Origin: Clostridium sp.
GTDB taxonomy: Bacteria > Bacillota > Clostridia > Lachnospirales > Lachnospiraceae
Assembly (NCBI GenBank): GCA_023664605.1
Contig: JAMPFF010000018.1
Location: forward strand, 1 to 50,558
Direction of reading: 5' to 3'
Length of the DNA: 50,558 nucleotides
The first letter of the stretch is position 1. Each line of letters starts with the position of its first letter. Below the pieces are notes generated by a model that worked only from the letters and a program-made list of their open reading frames with translations, was not told where the DNA came from and did no database searches. Below, in pieces: positions 9,432 through 18,008 of this stretch. Position numbers and translations under genes: made by a program.

Positions 9432-10529
9432 ATGAGTGAGCAGACAGAAAAGGACATTTCTCCCAAAAAGAAATGGAAGTTAAATGTTCCGCTTTTGATA
9501 ATAGAGTTTCTGGTTCTGGTAGTTGCCATTGGGGTTTTATACGTAATTACGACGATGACAAAAGAAATAGAACGTACGGATATTAATACGGATAATATTG
9601 TTATCAACGAAGAAGTGGTGGTAATTAAGACGGAAAAGAAAGAAGAAGCGCCGGTAGCAAAGTCGAAAGGTTATCGAAATATCGCACTATTTGGCGTGGA
9701 CGCCAGAGACGGCAGCTTAGGGAAGGGAAACAGAACCGATACGATCATGATTGCCAGCATCAATCAGGATACCCATGAAATCAAGCTTGTCTCCGTGTAC
9801 CGTGACACATACCTGAATTTGGGGAATGATACGTATAATAAGTGTAACGGCGCGTATGCAAGCGGCGGTCCGGAACAGGCGATAACAATGTTAAACATGA
9901 ATCTGGATTTGGATATTACGGATTATGTGACGGTCGGTTTCAGCGGCCTGATAGAGGCGATTGATGCCTTAGGCGGCATTGAGATAGAAATAACCGAGGC
10001 GGAAATCAATCATTTAAATAACTATCAGCTTTGCATGGCGGAGGAAATGGGAGTCGATTATACGCCGGTAACGGAAGTGGGAAAACAGACCTTAAACGGT
10101 ATGCAGGCAACGGCATACTGCCGTATCCGCTACACAAGAGGGGATGATTTTAGAAGAGCGGAGAGGCAGCGGGATGTCTTGGGCGCAATGATGTTAAAGG
10201 CCAAGGGAGCGCCTTTGGCAACGTTACAGGATGTGGTAACGTCGGTTCTGCCCTCGGTCAATACCTCTTTAAAGGTAAATGAGATTATCAGTGTGCTGGG
10301 TGCGGTAGCGGACTATAATGTGGTGGCGTCCGAGGGATTCCCCTTTGAAAGCGAACGCACCAACGCGACCATCGGCAGTAAGGGTGACTGCATTATTCCA
10401 CTTTCCCTGGAGGAAAACGTAACGATGCTGCATGAACTTTTATACGAGGGGAAAAGTTATACGCCGTCTAAACAGGTGATAAGCTTAAGTGAGGAGATTG
10501 CGGTGCAGACAGAAGAATATATTCCGTAA
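9432..10529 (+). CDS. LytR-CpsA-Psr (LCP) family cell-wall transferase
   Basis: LCP enzymes attach teichoic acids or other anionic glycopolymers from lipid carriers to peptidoglycan. The ATG at 9432 has AAGGAG 5 bases upstream; an earlier in-frame start (9402) would overlap radA. The protein has 365 residues: a short cytoplasmic N-terminus, one transmembrane helix (about 20-42), a short linker, then the LCP domain with the DARDG motif, GNRTDTIMI, conserved Arg in VSVYRDTYL, and RIRYTRGDDFRRAERQR. The substrate cannot be told from sequence. It is the last gene of the plus-strand run before a possible weak terminator. Confidence 0.92.
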   Translation: MSEQTEKDISPKKKWKLNVPLLIIEFLVLVVAIGVLYVITTMTKEIERTDINTDNIVINEEVVVIKTEKKEEAPVAKSKGYRNIALFGVDARDGSLGKGNRTDTIMIASINQDTHEIKLVSVYRDTYLNLGNDTYNKCNGAYASGGPEQAITMLNMNLDLDITDYVTVGFSGLIEAIDALGGIEIEITEAEINHLNNYQLCMAEEMGVDYTPVTEVGKQTLNGMQATAYCRIRYTRGDDFRRAERQRDVLGAMMLKAKGAPLATLQDVVTSVLPSVNTSLKVNEIISVLGAVADYNVVASEGFPFESERTNATIGSKGDCIIPLSLEENVTMLHELLYEGKSYTPSKQVISLSEEIAVQTEEYIP

Positions 10530-10536
10530 GGATACT

Positions 10537-10570
10537 ACAGCAGTTTCATGAAAATTGGGCTGCTGTTTTA
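10537..10570 (+). terminator. Possible weak intrinsic terminator after the LCP gene
   Basis: ACAGCAG (10537-10543) can pair with CTGCTGT (10560-10566), and TTTTA follows. The stem is only 7 bp with a 16-base loop, so readthrough into the ABC exporter genes is likely. Confidence 0.4.
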
Positions 10571-10599
10571 GCGTCATTTTGACAGGCAGAGGGAAGAAA

Positions 10600-12309
10600 A
10601 TGAAAAAATTATTTGTTTTTTTGAAAGATTATAAGAAAGAAACGGTGTTAGCGCCGCTTTTTAAAATGTTGGAGGCGGGTTTTGAACTGTTTGTGCCGCT
10701 TGTGATGGCAGCCATTATCGACCGCGGCATTGCGGCGTCCGATACGGCCTATGTATTAAGAATGGGCTTTGTGCTTGTGCTGTTGGGAATCATCGGCCTG
10801 ACCTGTTCCATTACGGCGCAGTATTTTGCGGCCAAAGCGGCGGTAGGCTTTTCAACGCAACTAAAACACGCGTTATTTAAACATATTCAGGAATTGTCCT
10901 TTTCCGAAATAGATACGTTGGGAACCTCTACGATGATTACCCGTATGACCTCCGACGCCAATCAGGTGCAAAACGGCGTCAACATGGTGCTGCGCTTATT
11001 TTTACGCTCCCCTTTTATCGTGTTCGGCGCAATGGTTATGGCGTTTACGATTGACGTAAAAGCCGCGCTTGTCTTTGTAGTGGCCATTCCGCTGTTATCC
11101 ATTGTTGTTTTCGGCATTATGATGATAACGATGCCTCTTTATAAGAAAGTGCAGGCGGGGCTTGATAAAATATTGGGAAAGACAAGGGAAAACCTAACCG
11201 GTGTCAGGGTTATCCGTGCATTCCATAAAGAAGAGGAGGAAACGGAGGAATTTGAGCAGAGTAACCATATGCTGACGCATATGCAGTTATTTGTCGGTAA
11301 AATTTCCGCCCTCACCAATCCGGTGACGTATATTATCGTCAATGTGGCGACTATCGCCCTTATCTATACGGGAGCCGTACGGGTGGACACCGGCTATATC
11401 ACACAGGGCGAAGTGGTGGCGTTAGTCAACTATATGTCGCAGATTTTAATAGAGTTAGTGAAACTTGCCAATCTGATTATTACGATTACCAAAGCGCTTG
11501 CCTGCGCCAACCGTATCGAAAATATTTTTGAATTGCGCTCCACTATGGAATGGAAAGAGGGGGCTGCGCCAGTCGGGGAATCCGAATATGCCGTGGAATT
11601 TGAGCATGTCTGTCTGACCTATCAGGGAGCGGGGGCGGAATCGTTAAGTGACATTGATTTTCGGGTGAAAAAAGGAGAGACCATCGGCATTATCGGCGGA
11701 ACCGGTTCCGGGAAATCCTCGCTTGTCCATTTGATTCCCCGTTTTTATGACGCAACGGAAGGTACTGTGAAAATAGCGGGCAGGGATGTAAAAGATTACG
11801 GGATGGAAGAATTACGGGATAAAGTCGGTATCGTAATGCAAAAGGCCGTTTTGTTCCAGGGCAGCATCGAAGAGAATCTGCGTTGGGGGAAACAGGACGC
11901 TTCTATGGAGGATATCACCGAAGCGCTGCAAATCTCGCAGGCGAAAGAGTTTGTAGACGAAAAGCCAAATGGCGTCAAAGAGCCGGTAGCGCAGGGCGGT
12001 AAGAACTTATCCGGCGGGCAGAGGCAGAGGCTGACGATTGCCAGGGCCGTGATAAAGAAACCGGAAATTCTGATTTTAGACGACAGCGCTTCCGCACTCG
12101 ATTATGCGACGGATGCCAGGCTGCGTAAGGCTCTTCGAGGGATGGAGAAAACGACAACGACGTTTATCGTATCGCAGAGGACTTCCTCTATTCAACATGC
12201 CGATAAGGTGATTGTGCTGGAAGACGGCAAAGTGGCGGGAATCGGTACGCACGAGCAGTTACTGGAAAGCTGCGAGGTCTATAAGGAAATTTATTATTCA
12301 CAAGCATAG
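10600..12309 (+). CDS. ABC exporter half-transporter, degenerate-site subunit
   Basis: A fused membrane-ATPase half-transporter of 569 residues, started at the ATG at 10600 behind AGAGGGA; a TTG at 10555 in the same frame lies in the terminator-like hairpin. Six transmembrane helices span about residues 15-300. The ATPase domain has Walker A GGTGSGKSS and signature LSGGQRQ. Walker B is LILDDS, with Asp where the catalytic Glu is expected, and the switch histidine is replaced by Gln (IVSQRT). Those two changes mark the non-hydrolysing site of heterodimeric exporters such as TM287/288. It pairs with the next gene. The substrate (drug, lipid or peptide) is unknown. Confidence 0.92.
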   Translation: MKKLFVFLKDYKKETVLAPLFKMLEAGFELFVPLVMAAIIDRGIAASDTAYVLRMGFVLVLLGIIGLTCSITAQYFAAKAAVGFSTQLKHALFKHIQELSFSEIDTLGTSTMITRMTSDANQVQNGVNMVLRLFLRSPFIVFGAMVMAFTIDVKAALVFVVAIPLLSIVVFGIMMITMPLYKKVQAGLDKILGKTRENLTGVRVIRAFHKEEEETEEFEQSNHMLTHMQLFVGKISALTNPVTYIIVNVATIALIYTGAVRVDTGYITQGEVVALVNYMSQILIELVKLANLIITITKALACANRIENIFELRSTMEWKEGAAPVGESEYAVEFEHVCLTYQGAGAESLSDIDFRVKKGETIGIIGGTGSGKSSLVHLIPRFYDATEGTVKIAGRDVKDYGMEELRDKVGIVMQKAVLFQGSIEENLRWGKQDASMEDITEALQISQAKEFVDEKPNGVKEPVAQGGKNLSGGQRQRLTIARAVIKKPEILILDDSASALDYATDARLRKALRGMEKTTTTFIVSQRTSSIQHADKVIVLEDGKVAGIGTHEQLLESCEVYKEIYYSQA

Positions 12310-12378
12310 TTGTATCGCAAGTTATGAGAACGGCATGGTTAGTAGGTTGTATCGCATTTGAGGAGGTTTGGAAATAAG

Positions 12379-14130
12379 ATGAAACAGATAAAAGGAAAAC
12401 AGATGGGAACATTGAAGAAAGTCCTGCGCTATATTAAAAAATACTGGTTTTATCTGGCGCTTTCCATTATAGCGGCATCCGTGACGGTCGCGCTTACGCT
12501 GTATCTGCCGATTTTAACGGGATATGCCATTGACCTGATACTGGCCAAAGGACTGGTGGATTTTCCCGGCATTTTTGAGATTCTTAAAAAAATGGCAGTT
12601 GTTATTTTAATTACCGCCTTTGCACAGTGGCTGATGAACGCCTGCAATAATAAGATGACCTATCAGATTGTGCAGGATATCAGAAACGAGGCCTTTCGTA
12701 AAATCGAAATTTTACCTTTAAAATATATAGACGGACATTCTTACGGTGAGATTGTAAGCCGCGTAATTGCGGATGTGGACCAGTTTGCGGATGGTCTGTT
12801 AATGGGATTTACCCAGTTTTTTACCGGCGTTATTACGATTGTCGGCACGCTTGGTTTTATGTTGAGCATCAATATTACCATTACGGGCGTCGTTGTGCTG
12901 ATTACGCCGTTATCCTTTTTGGTGGCGGCCTTTATCGCGAAAAAGACGTTTACCATGTTTAAACTGCAATCCGAAACGAGAGGAGAACAGACCGCGTTTA
13001 TTGACGAGATGGTCGGTAATCAGAAGATTGTGCAGGCGTTCTCCTATGAGGACGAATCTTTGCAGAAATTTGATGAAATCAACGACAGACTGCAAAAAGC
13101 TTCCCTTAAGGCAATATTTTTTTCCTCCATTACGAATCCGTCCACCCGTTTTGTCAATAACCTTGTCTATGCGGGCGTGGCGATTACCGGTGCGGTTTAT
13201 GCCATCCGGGGAGGTATCAGCGTAGGGCAGTTGTCCTGCTTTTTAAGCTATGCCAATCAGTATACGAAGCCTTTTAACGAGATATCGGGCGTGGTAACGG
13301 AATTGCAGAATGCGCTTGCCTGCGCGGCCAGGATTTTTGAGTTGATAGAAGAAGAGCCGCAGATTCCGGAGGCGGATAACGCGGTCGTATTGCGGCAGGC
13401 GGACGGCACGGTCACGTTGGATGACGTTTCGTTCTCCTATGTGCCGGAGAAAAAACTGATTCAGCATTTTAACCTTGCGGTAAAACCGGGTCAGCGAATC
13501 GCTATCGTCGGACCTACCGGATGTGGAAAAACAACTGTTATTAATCTTTTGATGCGTTTTTATGATGTGGACGACGGCGCTATCAAGGTGAGCGGTCATG
13601 ATATCAGAGAGGTGACAAGGAAGAGTCTGCGTGAAAATTATGGCATGGTATTGCAGGAGACATGGTTAAAAGCGGGAACGATACGCGACAATATCATTAT
13701 GGGAAAACCGGAGGCGACGGAAGAAGAGATTGTTGCCGCCGCTAAGGCATCTCATGCGCACAGCTTTATTAAAAGGCTGCCAAACGGTTATGATACGGTT
13801 ATTACGGAGGACGGCGGGAATCTTTCCCAAGGCCAAAAACAGTTGTTATGTATTGCGAGGGTCATGCTATGCCTGCCGCCCATGCTGATTCTGGATGAGG
13901 CGACTTCCTCCATTGATACGAGAACGGAAATTAAAATTCAACAGGCGTTTGCCGCGATGATGAAAGGCAGAACAAGTTTTATTGTGGCACACAGGCTTTC
14001 TACCATTCGCGAGGCGGATGTGATTCTGGTGATGAAAGACGGGAATATTATCGAACAGGGCAGTCATGAAACGCTGCTTGGCATGAACGGGTTCTATGCA
14101 AATCTGTATCAAAGTCAGTTTGCAAGATAA
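12379..14130 (+). CDS. ABC exporter half-transporter, catalytic subunit
   Basis: The partner half of the exporter, 583 residues from the ATG at 12379 behind AGGAGG (12361-12366). There are six N-terminal transmembrane helices. The ATPase domain has Walker A GPTGCGKTT, signature LSQGQKQ, Walker B LILDEATSS with the catalytic Glu, and an intact switch His (IVAHRLS). With the preceding subunit lacking both residues, the pair should have one active and one degenerate ATP site. The 69-base spacer between them has a direct repeat of TTGTATCGCA (12310 and 12347). The end converges on a lipoprotein gene across a 9-bp hairpin. Confidence 0.93.
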   Translation: MKQIKGKQMGTLKKVLRYIKKYWFYLALSIIAASVTVALTLYLPILTGYAIDLILAKGLVDFPGIFEILKKMAVVILITAFAQWLMNACNNKMTYQIVQDIRNEAFRKIEILPLKYIDGHSYGEIVSRVIADVDQFADGLLMGFTQFFTGVITIVGTLGFMLSINITITGVVVLITPLSFLVAAFIAKKTFTMFKLQSETRGEQTAFIDEMVGNQKIVQAFSYEDESLQKFDEINDRLQKASLKAIFFSSITNPSTRFVNNLVYAGVAITGAVYAIRGGISVGQLSCFLSYANQYTKPFNEISGVVTELQNALACAARIFELIEEEPQIPEADNAVVLRQADGTVTLDDVSFSYVPEKKLIQHFNLAVKPGQRIAIVGPTGCGKTTVINLLMRFYDVDDGAIKVSGHDIREVTRKSLRENYGMVLQETWLKAGTIRDNIIMGKPEATEEEIVAAAKASHAHSFIKRLPNGYDTVITEDGGNLSQGQKQLLCIARVMLCLPPMLILDEATSSIDTRTEIKIQQAFAAMMKGRTSFIVAHRLSTIREADVILVMKDGNIIEQGSHETLLGMNGFYANLYQSQFAR

Positions 14131-14131
14131 T

Positions 14132-14162
14132 AACACTCCTATTAGTTACTTTCAGGAGTGTT
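14132..14162. terminator. Hairpin between convergent genes, possible bidirectional terminator
   Basis: AACACTCCT (14132-14140) pairs perfectly with AGGAGTGTT (14154-14162) around a 13-base loop. It starts just after the exporter stop and covers the lipoprotein stop codon. No clear T-run follows on either strand, so termination is only probable. Confidence 0.5.
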
Positions 14163-14666
14163 CTCCAACTGCTCATAATAGGACGCGTCCTCATTATAGT
14201 CCATATATTCGGAGCGGATATCGGTGATAACGCCGTTTTCCCAACTGAAAATCATGTAGTGGTAAGCTACCGTATGTTTCATTAAGTATTCGTCGGAACT
14301 TAATAAGGCTAAAAGGTCGGTGCGTTCGATTTCATTATCGCTGCATATCTGCTCAATCGTGGACGGAAAGCCGTCGATAAAAAACGTCGGCAGAATGGTC
14401 TTAATGGATTCCGTAAAAGGAATTTCGTCTACGGGCAGGGGTTGATATGCGCCGGATTCGATACTGGTTTCCATCACATAGCCGTCGTATGCTTCTAAAA
14501 AAGCTTCCGGTGTATCACCGATGCCGATGCCTTTACTGGTCGTATTGTTTTCCAGATTCAATTCATAGTCCGCCTCATTTAAAAGGGGCGTTTCTTTGCC
14601 GCAGGCAGTCAGCAATGCAGTTAATGATAATAAGGCCGCCGCGGCCGTTGTCTTTATTTTTTTCAT
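14142..14666 (-). CDS. Small lipoprotein of unknown function
   Basis: 174 residues from the ATG at 14666, which has AAGGAAA upstream; a longer frame to 14708 would enter the tRNA-Ala gene. The N-terminus is a classic lipoprotein signal (KKIK, hydrophobic stretch, LTAC, then GKE), so the mature protein is anchored outside the membrane. The mature part is acidic with no recognised domain. It lies downstream of two tRNA genes on the same strand and may be read from their promoter or from a weak one of its own. Confidence 0.75.
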   Translation of the reverse strand: MKKIKTTAAAALLSLTALLTACGKETPLLNEADYELNLENNTTSKGIGIGDTPEAFLEAYDGYVMETSIESGAYQPLPVDEIPFTESIKTILPTFFIDGFPSTIEQICSDNEIERTDLLALLSSDEYLMKHTVAYHYMIFSWENGVITDIRSEYMDYNEDASYYEQLENTPESN

Positions 14667-14700
14667 CTGCGTATTTCCTTTGTCCGGATAATAAAAAGAA

Positions 14701-14773
14701 TGGAGCATACGGGAGTCGAACCCGTGACCTTAACAATGCGAATGTTACGCGCTCCCAACTGCGCTAATGCCCC
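14701..14773 (-). tRNA. tRNA-Ala, anticodon CGC
   Basis: On the minus strand a 73-base cloverleaf folds completely. The acceptor GGGGCAT/ATGCTCC contains the G3-U70 wobble pair that identifies alanine tRNA. The D stem is GCGC/GCGC, the anticodon stem TAACA/TGTTA has loop TTCGCAT (anticodon CGC), and the T arm is ACGGG/CCCGT with loop TTCGACT. The discriminator is A; CCA is not encoded. It reads codon GCG, which is very common in this window. Confidence 0.93.
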
Positions 14774-14813
14774 ATTTGATACCAATATTTATGTAGGAGT
14801 AAGAATCCAAAGA

Positions 14814-14884
14814 CAGGGGCAGTAGGAATCGAACCCACATCGATGGTTTTGGAGACCACTGTTCTACCTTTGAACTATGCCCCT
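14814..14884 (-). tRNA. tRNA-Trp, anticodon CCA
   Basis: A 71-base minus-strand cloverleaf with acceptor AGGGGCA/TGCCCCT, discriminator G, anticodon loop TCTCCAAAA containing CCA, and T arm GTGGG/CCTAC. It closely follows the Firmicutes tRNA-Trp pattern. CCA is not encoded. It lies 40 bases upstream of tRNA-Ala on the same strand. Confidence 0.94.
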
Positions 14885-14932
14885 ATTCATATATGGCGAA
14901 ACGGATACTGACCGCTTTAGCCGCCGAATTGT

Positions 14933-14962
14933 ATTATAGCATAGGTGAATAGGCTTGCGCAA
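14933..14962 (-). promoter_or_regulatory. Candidate promoter of the tRNA-Trp/tRNA-Ala unit
   Basis: On the minus strand TTGCGC (14962-14957) and a perfect TATAAT (14938-14933) are 18 bases apart, about 50 bases before tRNA-Trp. The -35 match is poor and overlaps the palindrome TTGCGCAA proposed as a LacI operator. Confidence 0.5.
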
Positions 14963-14963
14963 G
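14954..14963. promoter_or_regulatory. Candidate LacI-family operator upstream of the LacI gene
   Basis: CTTGCGCAAG is a perfect 10-bp palindrome with a central CG, as in LacI-family operators. The core TTGCGCAA recurs at 16122-16129 in front of the next operon, which suggests that the regulator at 15030 binds both sites. It sits upstream of the regulator's candidate -10 (TATACT, 14990-14995). Confidence 0.5.
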
Positions 14964-15029
14964 TTCTTTTTTTATATGACAAATTGTGTTATACTAAAGC
15001 CGTATTTTAGCGGAAAGGCAGGCGTCGTT

Positions 15030-16010
15030 ATGATGGCGGAAGATAAAAGAATGACAATCGGAGATATAGCCGAAGAACTTGGCGTATCCAAGACAACCGT
15101 ATCACGTGTTATTTCCGGAAAGGGCCGTATCGGAAATGAGACGAGGGAGCGGGTGCTTGCCTATATTGAAGCGCATCATTATACGCCGAATGCCGTTGCC
15201 AGAGGACTTGCGCAGTCGAGAACTTACAATATCGGTCTGGCGATTCCCGGGGATTATAATATCGTGGAACTTCCCTTTTTCCAGAGTTGTATGCTCGGTG
15301 TCAGTCATGCGGCGTCTCTTATGGGATATGATGTTTTAATTTCCATTGTTACCGCTAAGGATATCTCCGGATTGGAGCGTATTGTTGTCAATCATAAAGT
15401 AGACGGTGTTATTTTAACGCGTACACTGACGAAGGACGCGCCGGCGGCATATTTAAAAGAAGCGGGGATTCCGTTTGTCACGATTGGAAGCCTGCCCGAT
15501 AAGTCCATTATCCAGATTGACAACGACCATCGAAACGCCTGCAAGGATATGACGAAGAGGCTGCTTGCGCAGGGGATGGAAAATATTGCTTTAATCGGCG
15601 GCAGTCAGGATTATGTGGTAACCGGAAGCAGGCTGCAGGGATTTTTGGACGCTTATGAAGAACGCGGGGAAAATCCGGATAAGGAGCATATTTATCTGGA
15701 TGTAGGAGATGCTAAAGAAGCGGAGGCGATTGTGGATAGGCTTTTACGGGAAGAGACGGCCTGTATCATTACGATGGACGATTATTTGTGCAGTTGTGTC
15801 CTGCGCAGCCTGCAGAGACGAAAGACGGAAGCGGCGCGACGGATAAAAGTGGCGTCCTTTTATGACGGCGCATATCTGGAAGAGGGGATTCCGGCTATCC
15901 GTTTTGATATAGAAGAATTAGGAGAAACGACATGCAAAACGCTGATTCAGGCAATAGAGGGAGAGGAAGTAGCGCAGCGGACACTGTTGGGATATCAAAT
16001 CGTCATGTAA
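15030..16010 (+). CDS. LacI-family transcriptional regulator
   Basis: 326 residues from ATG ATG at 15030 behind GGAAAGGCAGG; an in-frame start at 14955 lies in the promoter region. The N-terminus is the LacI DNA-binding domain (TIGDIAEELGVSKTTVSRVISGKGRI, then the hinge helix TPNAVARGLA). A periplasmic-binding-like sugar-sensing domain follows. TATACT at 14990-14995 is a good -10 with a poor T-rich -35. The 156 bases downstream hold the promoter and matching palindrome of the next operon, so a local role in controlling the 613-aa protein and GH53 is inferred. The effector sugar is unknown. Confidence 0.92.
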   Translation: MMAEDKRMTIGDIAEELGVSKTTVSRVISGKGRIGNETRERVLAYIEAHHYTPNAVARGLAQSRTYNIGLAIPGDYNIVELPFFQSCMLGVSHAASLMGYDVLISIVTAKDISGLERIVVNHKVDGVILTRTLTKDAPAAYLKEAGIPFVTIGSLPDKSIIQIDNDHRNACKDMTKRLLAQGMENIALIGGSQDYVVTGSRLQGFLDAYEERGENPDKEHIYLDVGDAKEAEAIVDRLLREETACIITMDDYLCSCVLRSLQRRKTEAARRIKVASFYDGAYLEEGIPAIRFDIEELGETTCKTLIQAIEGEEVAQRTLLGYQIVM

Positions 16011-16074
16011 AAGATAGAGCGCGTTTTGTGCAAAATAGATAATTTAGAGGATTTGAAATAGGTAATAATAGACA

Positions 16075-16103
16075 TTGACAATAAATGGAAGTTTTGCTAT
16101 CCT
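16075..16103 (+). promoter_or_regulatory. Sigma-A promoter of the 613-aa protein / GH53 operon
   Basis: TTGACA (16075-16080) and TATCCT (16098-16103) are exactly 17 bases apart. The start site would be near 16110, which puts the palindrome at 16121-16130 just downstream, a usual place for repression. Confidence 0.8.
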
Positions 16104-16120
16104 AGACACATGAGCAACCG

Positions 16121-16130
16121 ATTGCGCAAT
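16121..16130. promoter_or_regulatory. Candidate LacI-family operator
   Basis: ATTGCGCAAT is a perfect 10-bp palindrome lying about 10-20 bases after the predicted transcription start. It shares the core TTGCGCAA with the palindrome in front of the adjacent LacI gene. Confidence 0.55.
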
Positions 16131-16166
16131 AGAAAAAATAAGGAAAACTAAGAAAGGGAAGACAAC

Positions 16167-18008
16167 ATGGATAATAAGTTTATTGTAAACATCATCCATC
16201 GTCCGGAGATGGTTCCCGAATATGCGGAAAAAGTGACCGGACACGGCAAAGAGGAGGATATCGGCAGAAAAGCGCTGCTGACGGAATCGCTGGACATTTT
16301 TAAGACGCAGCAGGCAATCGCACATAAGAATGGACTCAAAACGACAATTCAGATGACGTATGCTTCTTTATTTAACGACGAAGCGGTAGAACTTGCAAAA
16401 GCGGACCATGAAAAATACGGGGACGAGATTGCGCTTTCCTTACTGGGACTGCCATGTAAGGAGTTCCGTGAAAAATATAAGACAAAAGATTTCTGTATCT
16501 GGATGTTCTCGATGGAGGACAAAATTTCCATCGTAGATGATGTATTCGGCAAATTCCACGACCGTTTCGGTTTCTATCCGGAATCGACGGGTTCCTATTA
16601 TATGGACGCCGATTTGGTAAATTATATTAAAGAAAAATATCCGATGGTAAAATGCGCGGTCGCTACCTGCTGGGAAGAGGGTCCGAAAGCATACCATACC
16701 TGTAACAATTCATGGTATACCTTTATGGACGGCGGCCCATGGGCGCCATGGATTCCGAGTAAGCAGAACATACATGCACCGGCGGCAAATGCCGAAGAGG
16801 ACAGCGGTATCGTAGCGATTCCGCATCTTTCCCGCGATTTGATTGCATGTTATGACGGAAACGGCTCCAATTTCGGAACGCACCCGCAGAACGTGCTGCG
16901 CAGTATGAGCTATGATTCCAAGACATGGGAGTTCCCGTATCTGTATAACTTAATCGACCAGTATCGTGATTTGGCAAAATATAACAATGGTTATGCTTAC
17001 AATATGATGTTCGTAGGACCCGGCTGGATGAATAAGATGGGACGCTGGGAAGCGCCTTATGAGCTGCTTTTAAAATCCTATGAGGACGGTATGGCATATT
17101 ATGGACAGTTGAAAAAAGAGGGTAAGCTGGATGATATGACAATGGCCGAGTTCGCCGATTATTTCCGTGAGAAGAAGACGCTGACCGAGCCGGAATGCGC
17201 TCTCTGGAGAGATATTTTATACGGTTCGGACAAGCAGTTATTCTGGTACTGCGACCCGTACATGAGAGTCTGCGCGAATATGGACCAGGGCGGCGCGATT
17301 GTGGATTTACGGCCTTACGCGGCGAAACTGGAGTGGAAAGTAGGTATTGGCACGGACCATATTACGGACGCCTCCTATCCGTTCTTAATTCAGGAAAAAT
17401 ACAGGGCGGGATATTTTACGCACTATGCCGGCGAAGGAACGGTAAGAAGCGCGAAGCTGACCTATAAAGGCGAGGAAGTGGATTTGTGCCTGTGCAGGAC
17501 GAAAGCGCATTTTTCCAAAGAGGGCAATACGAGAATTTTGACGCTTGACCCTGTGGATATCGAGTTTTACGATTTGACCGTGAAATTACAGACAAAGATG
17601 TATTTTGAGGAGGGCAGCTCCCGCATTAAGATTGAAAGGAATATCCTTAGCATGAGCGATCCCGATGCGGAAGTGGAACTGAACGAGTATATGGTGGCTT
17701 GCTACGGTACGACGGAGTATTCCGAAGATATGAGCCATATCACGTTAAGCTGCACAAACGGCGCCGAAACGAAAAATATTAAATATGAATACAAATGCCG
17801 CGAGGAGCAGATGGAGGGCGCGACGGAGACAGTTGCCGTTGTCCCGGAAATTGAGACAAGAGTCTCCTTAAGCTGTGAGAAAAAAGAGGCGGTCGGTTAC
17901 ATCAAAGAGGGCTATGCGTTCTCACCGATGTTTACGTTAGGGTATACGACCAGGTTAAAAGATAAGGAGGTATTTGCGACATGGCTCAATCTGGCAAAGG
18001 CAAATTAA
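16167..18008 (+). CDS. Large hypothetical protein, possible barrel-fold carbohydrate-active enzyme
   Basis: 613 residues with no signal peptide or membrane segment, so cytoplasmic. GAAAGGGAAG precedes the ATG. The first half (about 1-330) alternates strands and helices as in (beta/alpha) barrels of the polysaccharide-deacetylase or GH57-like type: an early HRPE, KTTIQMTYASLFND, a GDEIALSLLG block, then FGFYPESTGSYYMDADLV and the Trp-rich GGPWAPWIPS. The second half looks mainly beta and resembles the accessory domains of glycosidases. I do not recognise the exact family. Context supports sugar metabolism: a LacI gene upstream, a shared operator, a GH53 galactanase downstream. Its last 28 bases overlap the next gene. 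Activity is inferred and unproved. Confidence 0.6.
   Translation: MDNKFIVNIIHRPEMVPEYAEKVTGHGKEEDIGRKALLTESLDIFKTQQAIAHKNGLKTTIQMTYASLFNDEAVELAKADHEKYGDEIALSLLGLPCKEFREKYKTKDFCIWMFSMEDKISIVDDVFGKFHDRFGFYPESTGSYYMDADLVNYIKEKYPMVKCAVATCWEEGPKAYHTCNNSWYTFMDGGPWAPWIPSKQNIHAPAANAEEDSGIVAIPHLSRDLIACYDGNGSNFGTHPQNVLRSMSYDSKTWEFPYLYNLIDQYRDLAKYNNGYAYNMMFVGPGWMNKMGRWEAPYELLLKSYEDGMAYYGQLKKEGKLDDMTMAEFADYFREKKTLTEPECALWRDILYGSDKQLFWYCDPYMRVCANMDQGGAIVDLRPYAAKLEWKVGIGTDHITDASYPFLIQEKYRAGYFTHYAGEGTVRSAKLTYKGEEVDLCLCRTKAHFSKEGNTRILTLDPVDIEFYDLTVKLQTKMYFEEGSSRIKIERNILSMSDPDAEVELNEYMVACYGTTEYSEDMSHITLSCTNGAETKNIKYEYKCREEQMEGATETVAVVPEIETRVSLSCEKKEAVGYIKEGYAFSPMFTLGYTTRLKDKEVFATWLNLAKAN

Noticed and set aside
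12310-12356. Direct repeat TTGTATCGCA between the exporter genes
   Set aside because: Only 10 bases and two copies; may be chance, and no function can be supported.
14447-14767. Plus-strand frame of 106 aa ending in GSRTRDLNNANVTRSQLR
   Set aside because: It is antisense to the lipoprotein and tRNA-Ala genes; the tail is the well-known false peptide produced by translating the reverse of a tRNA.
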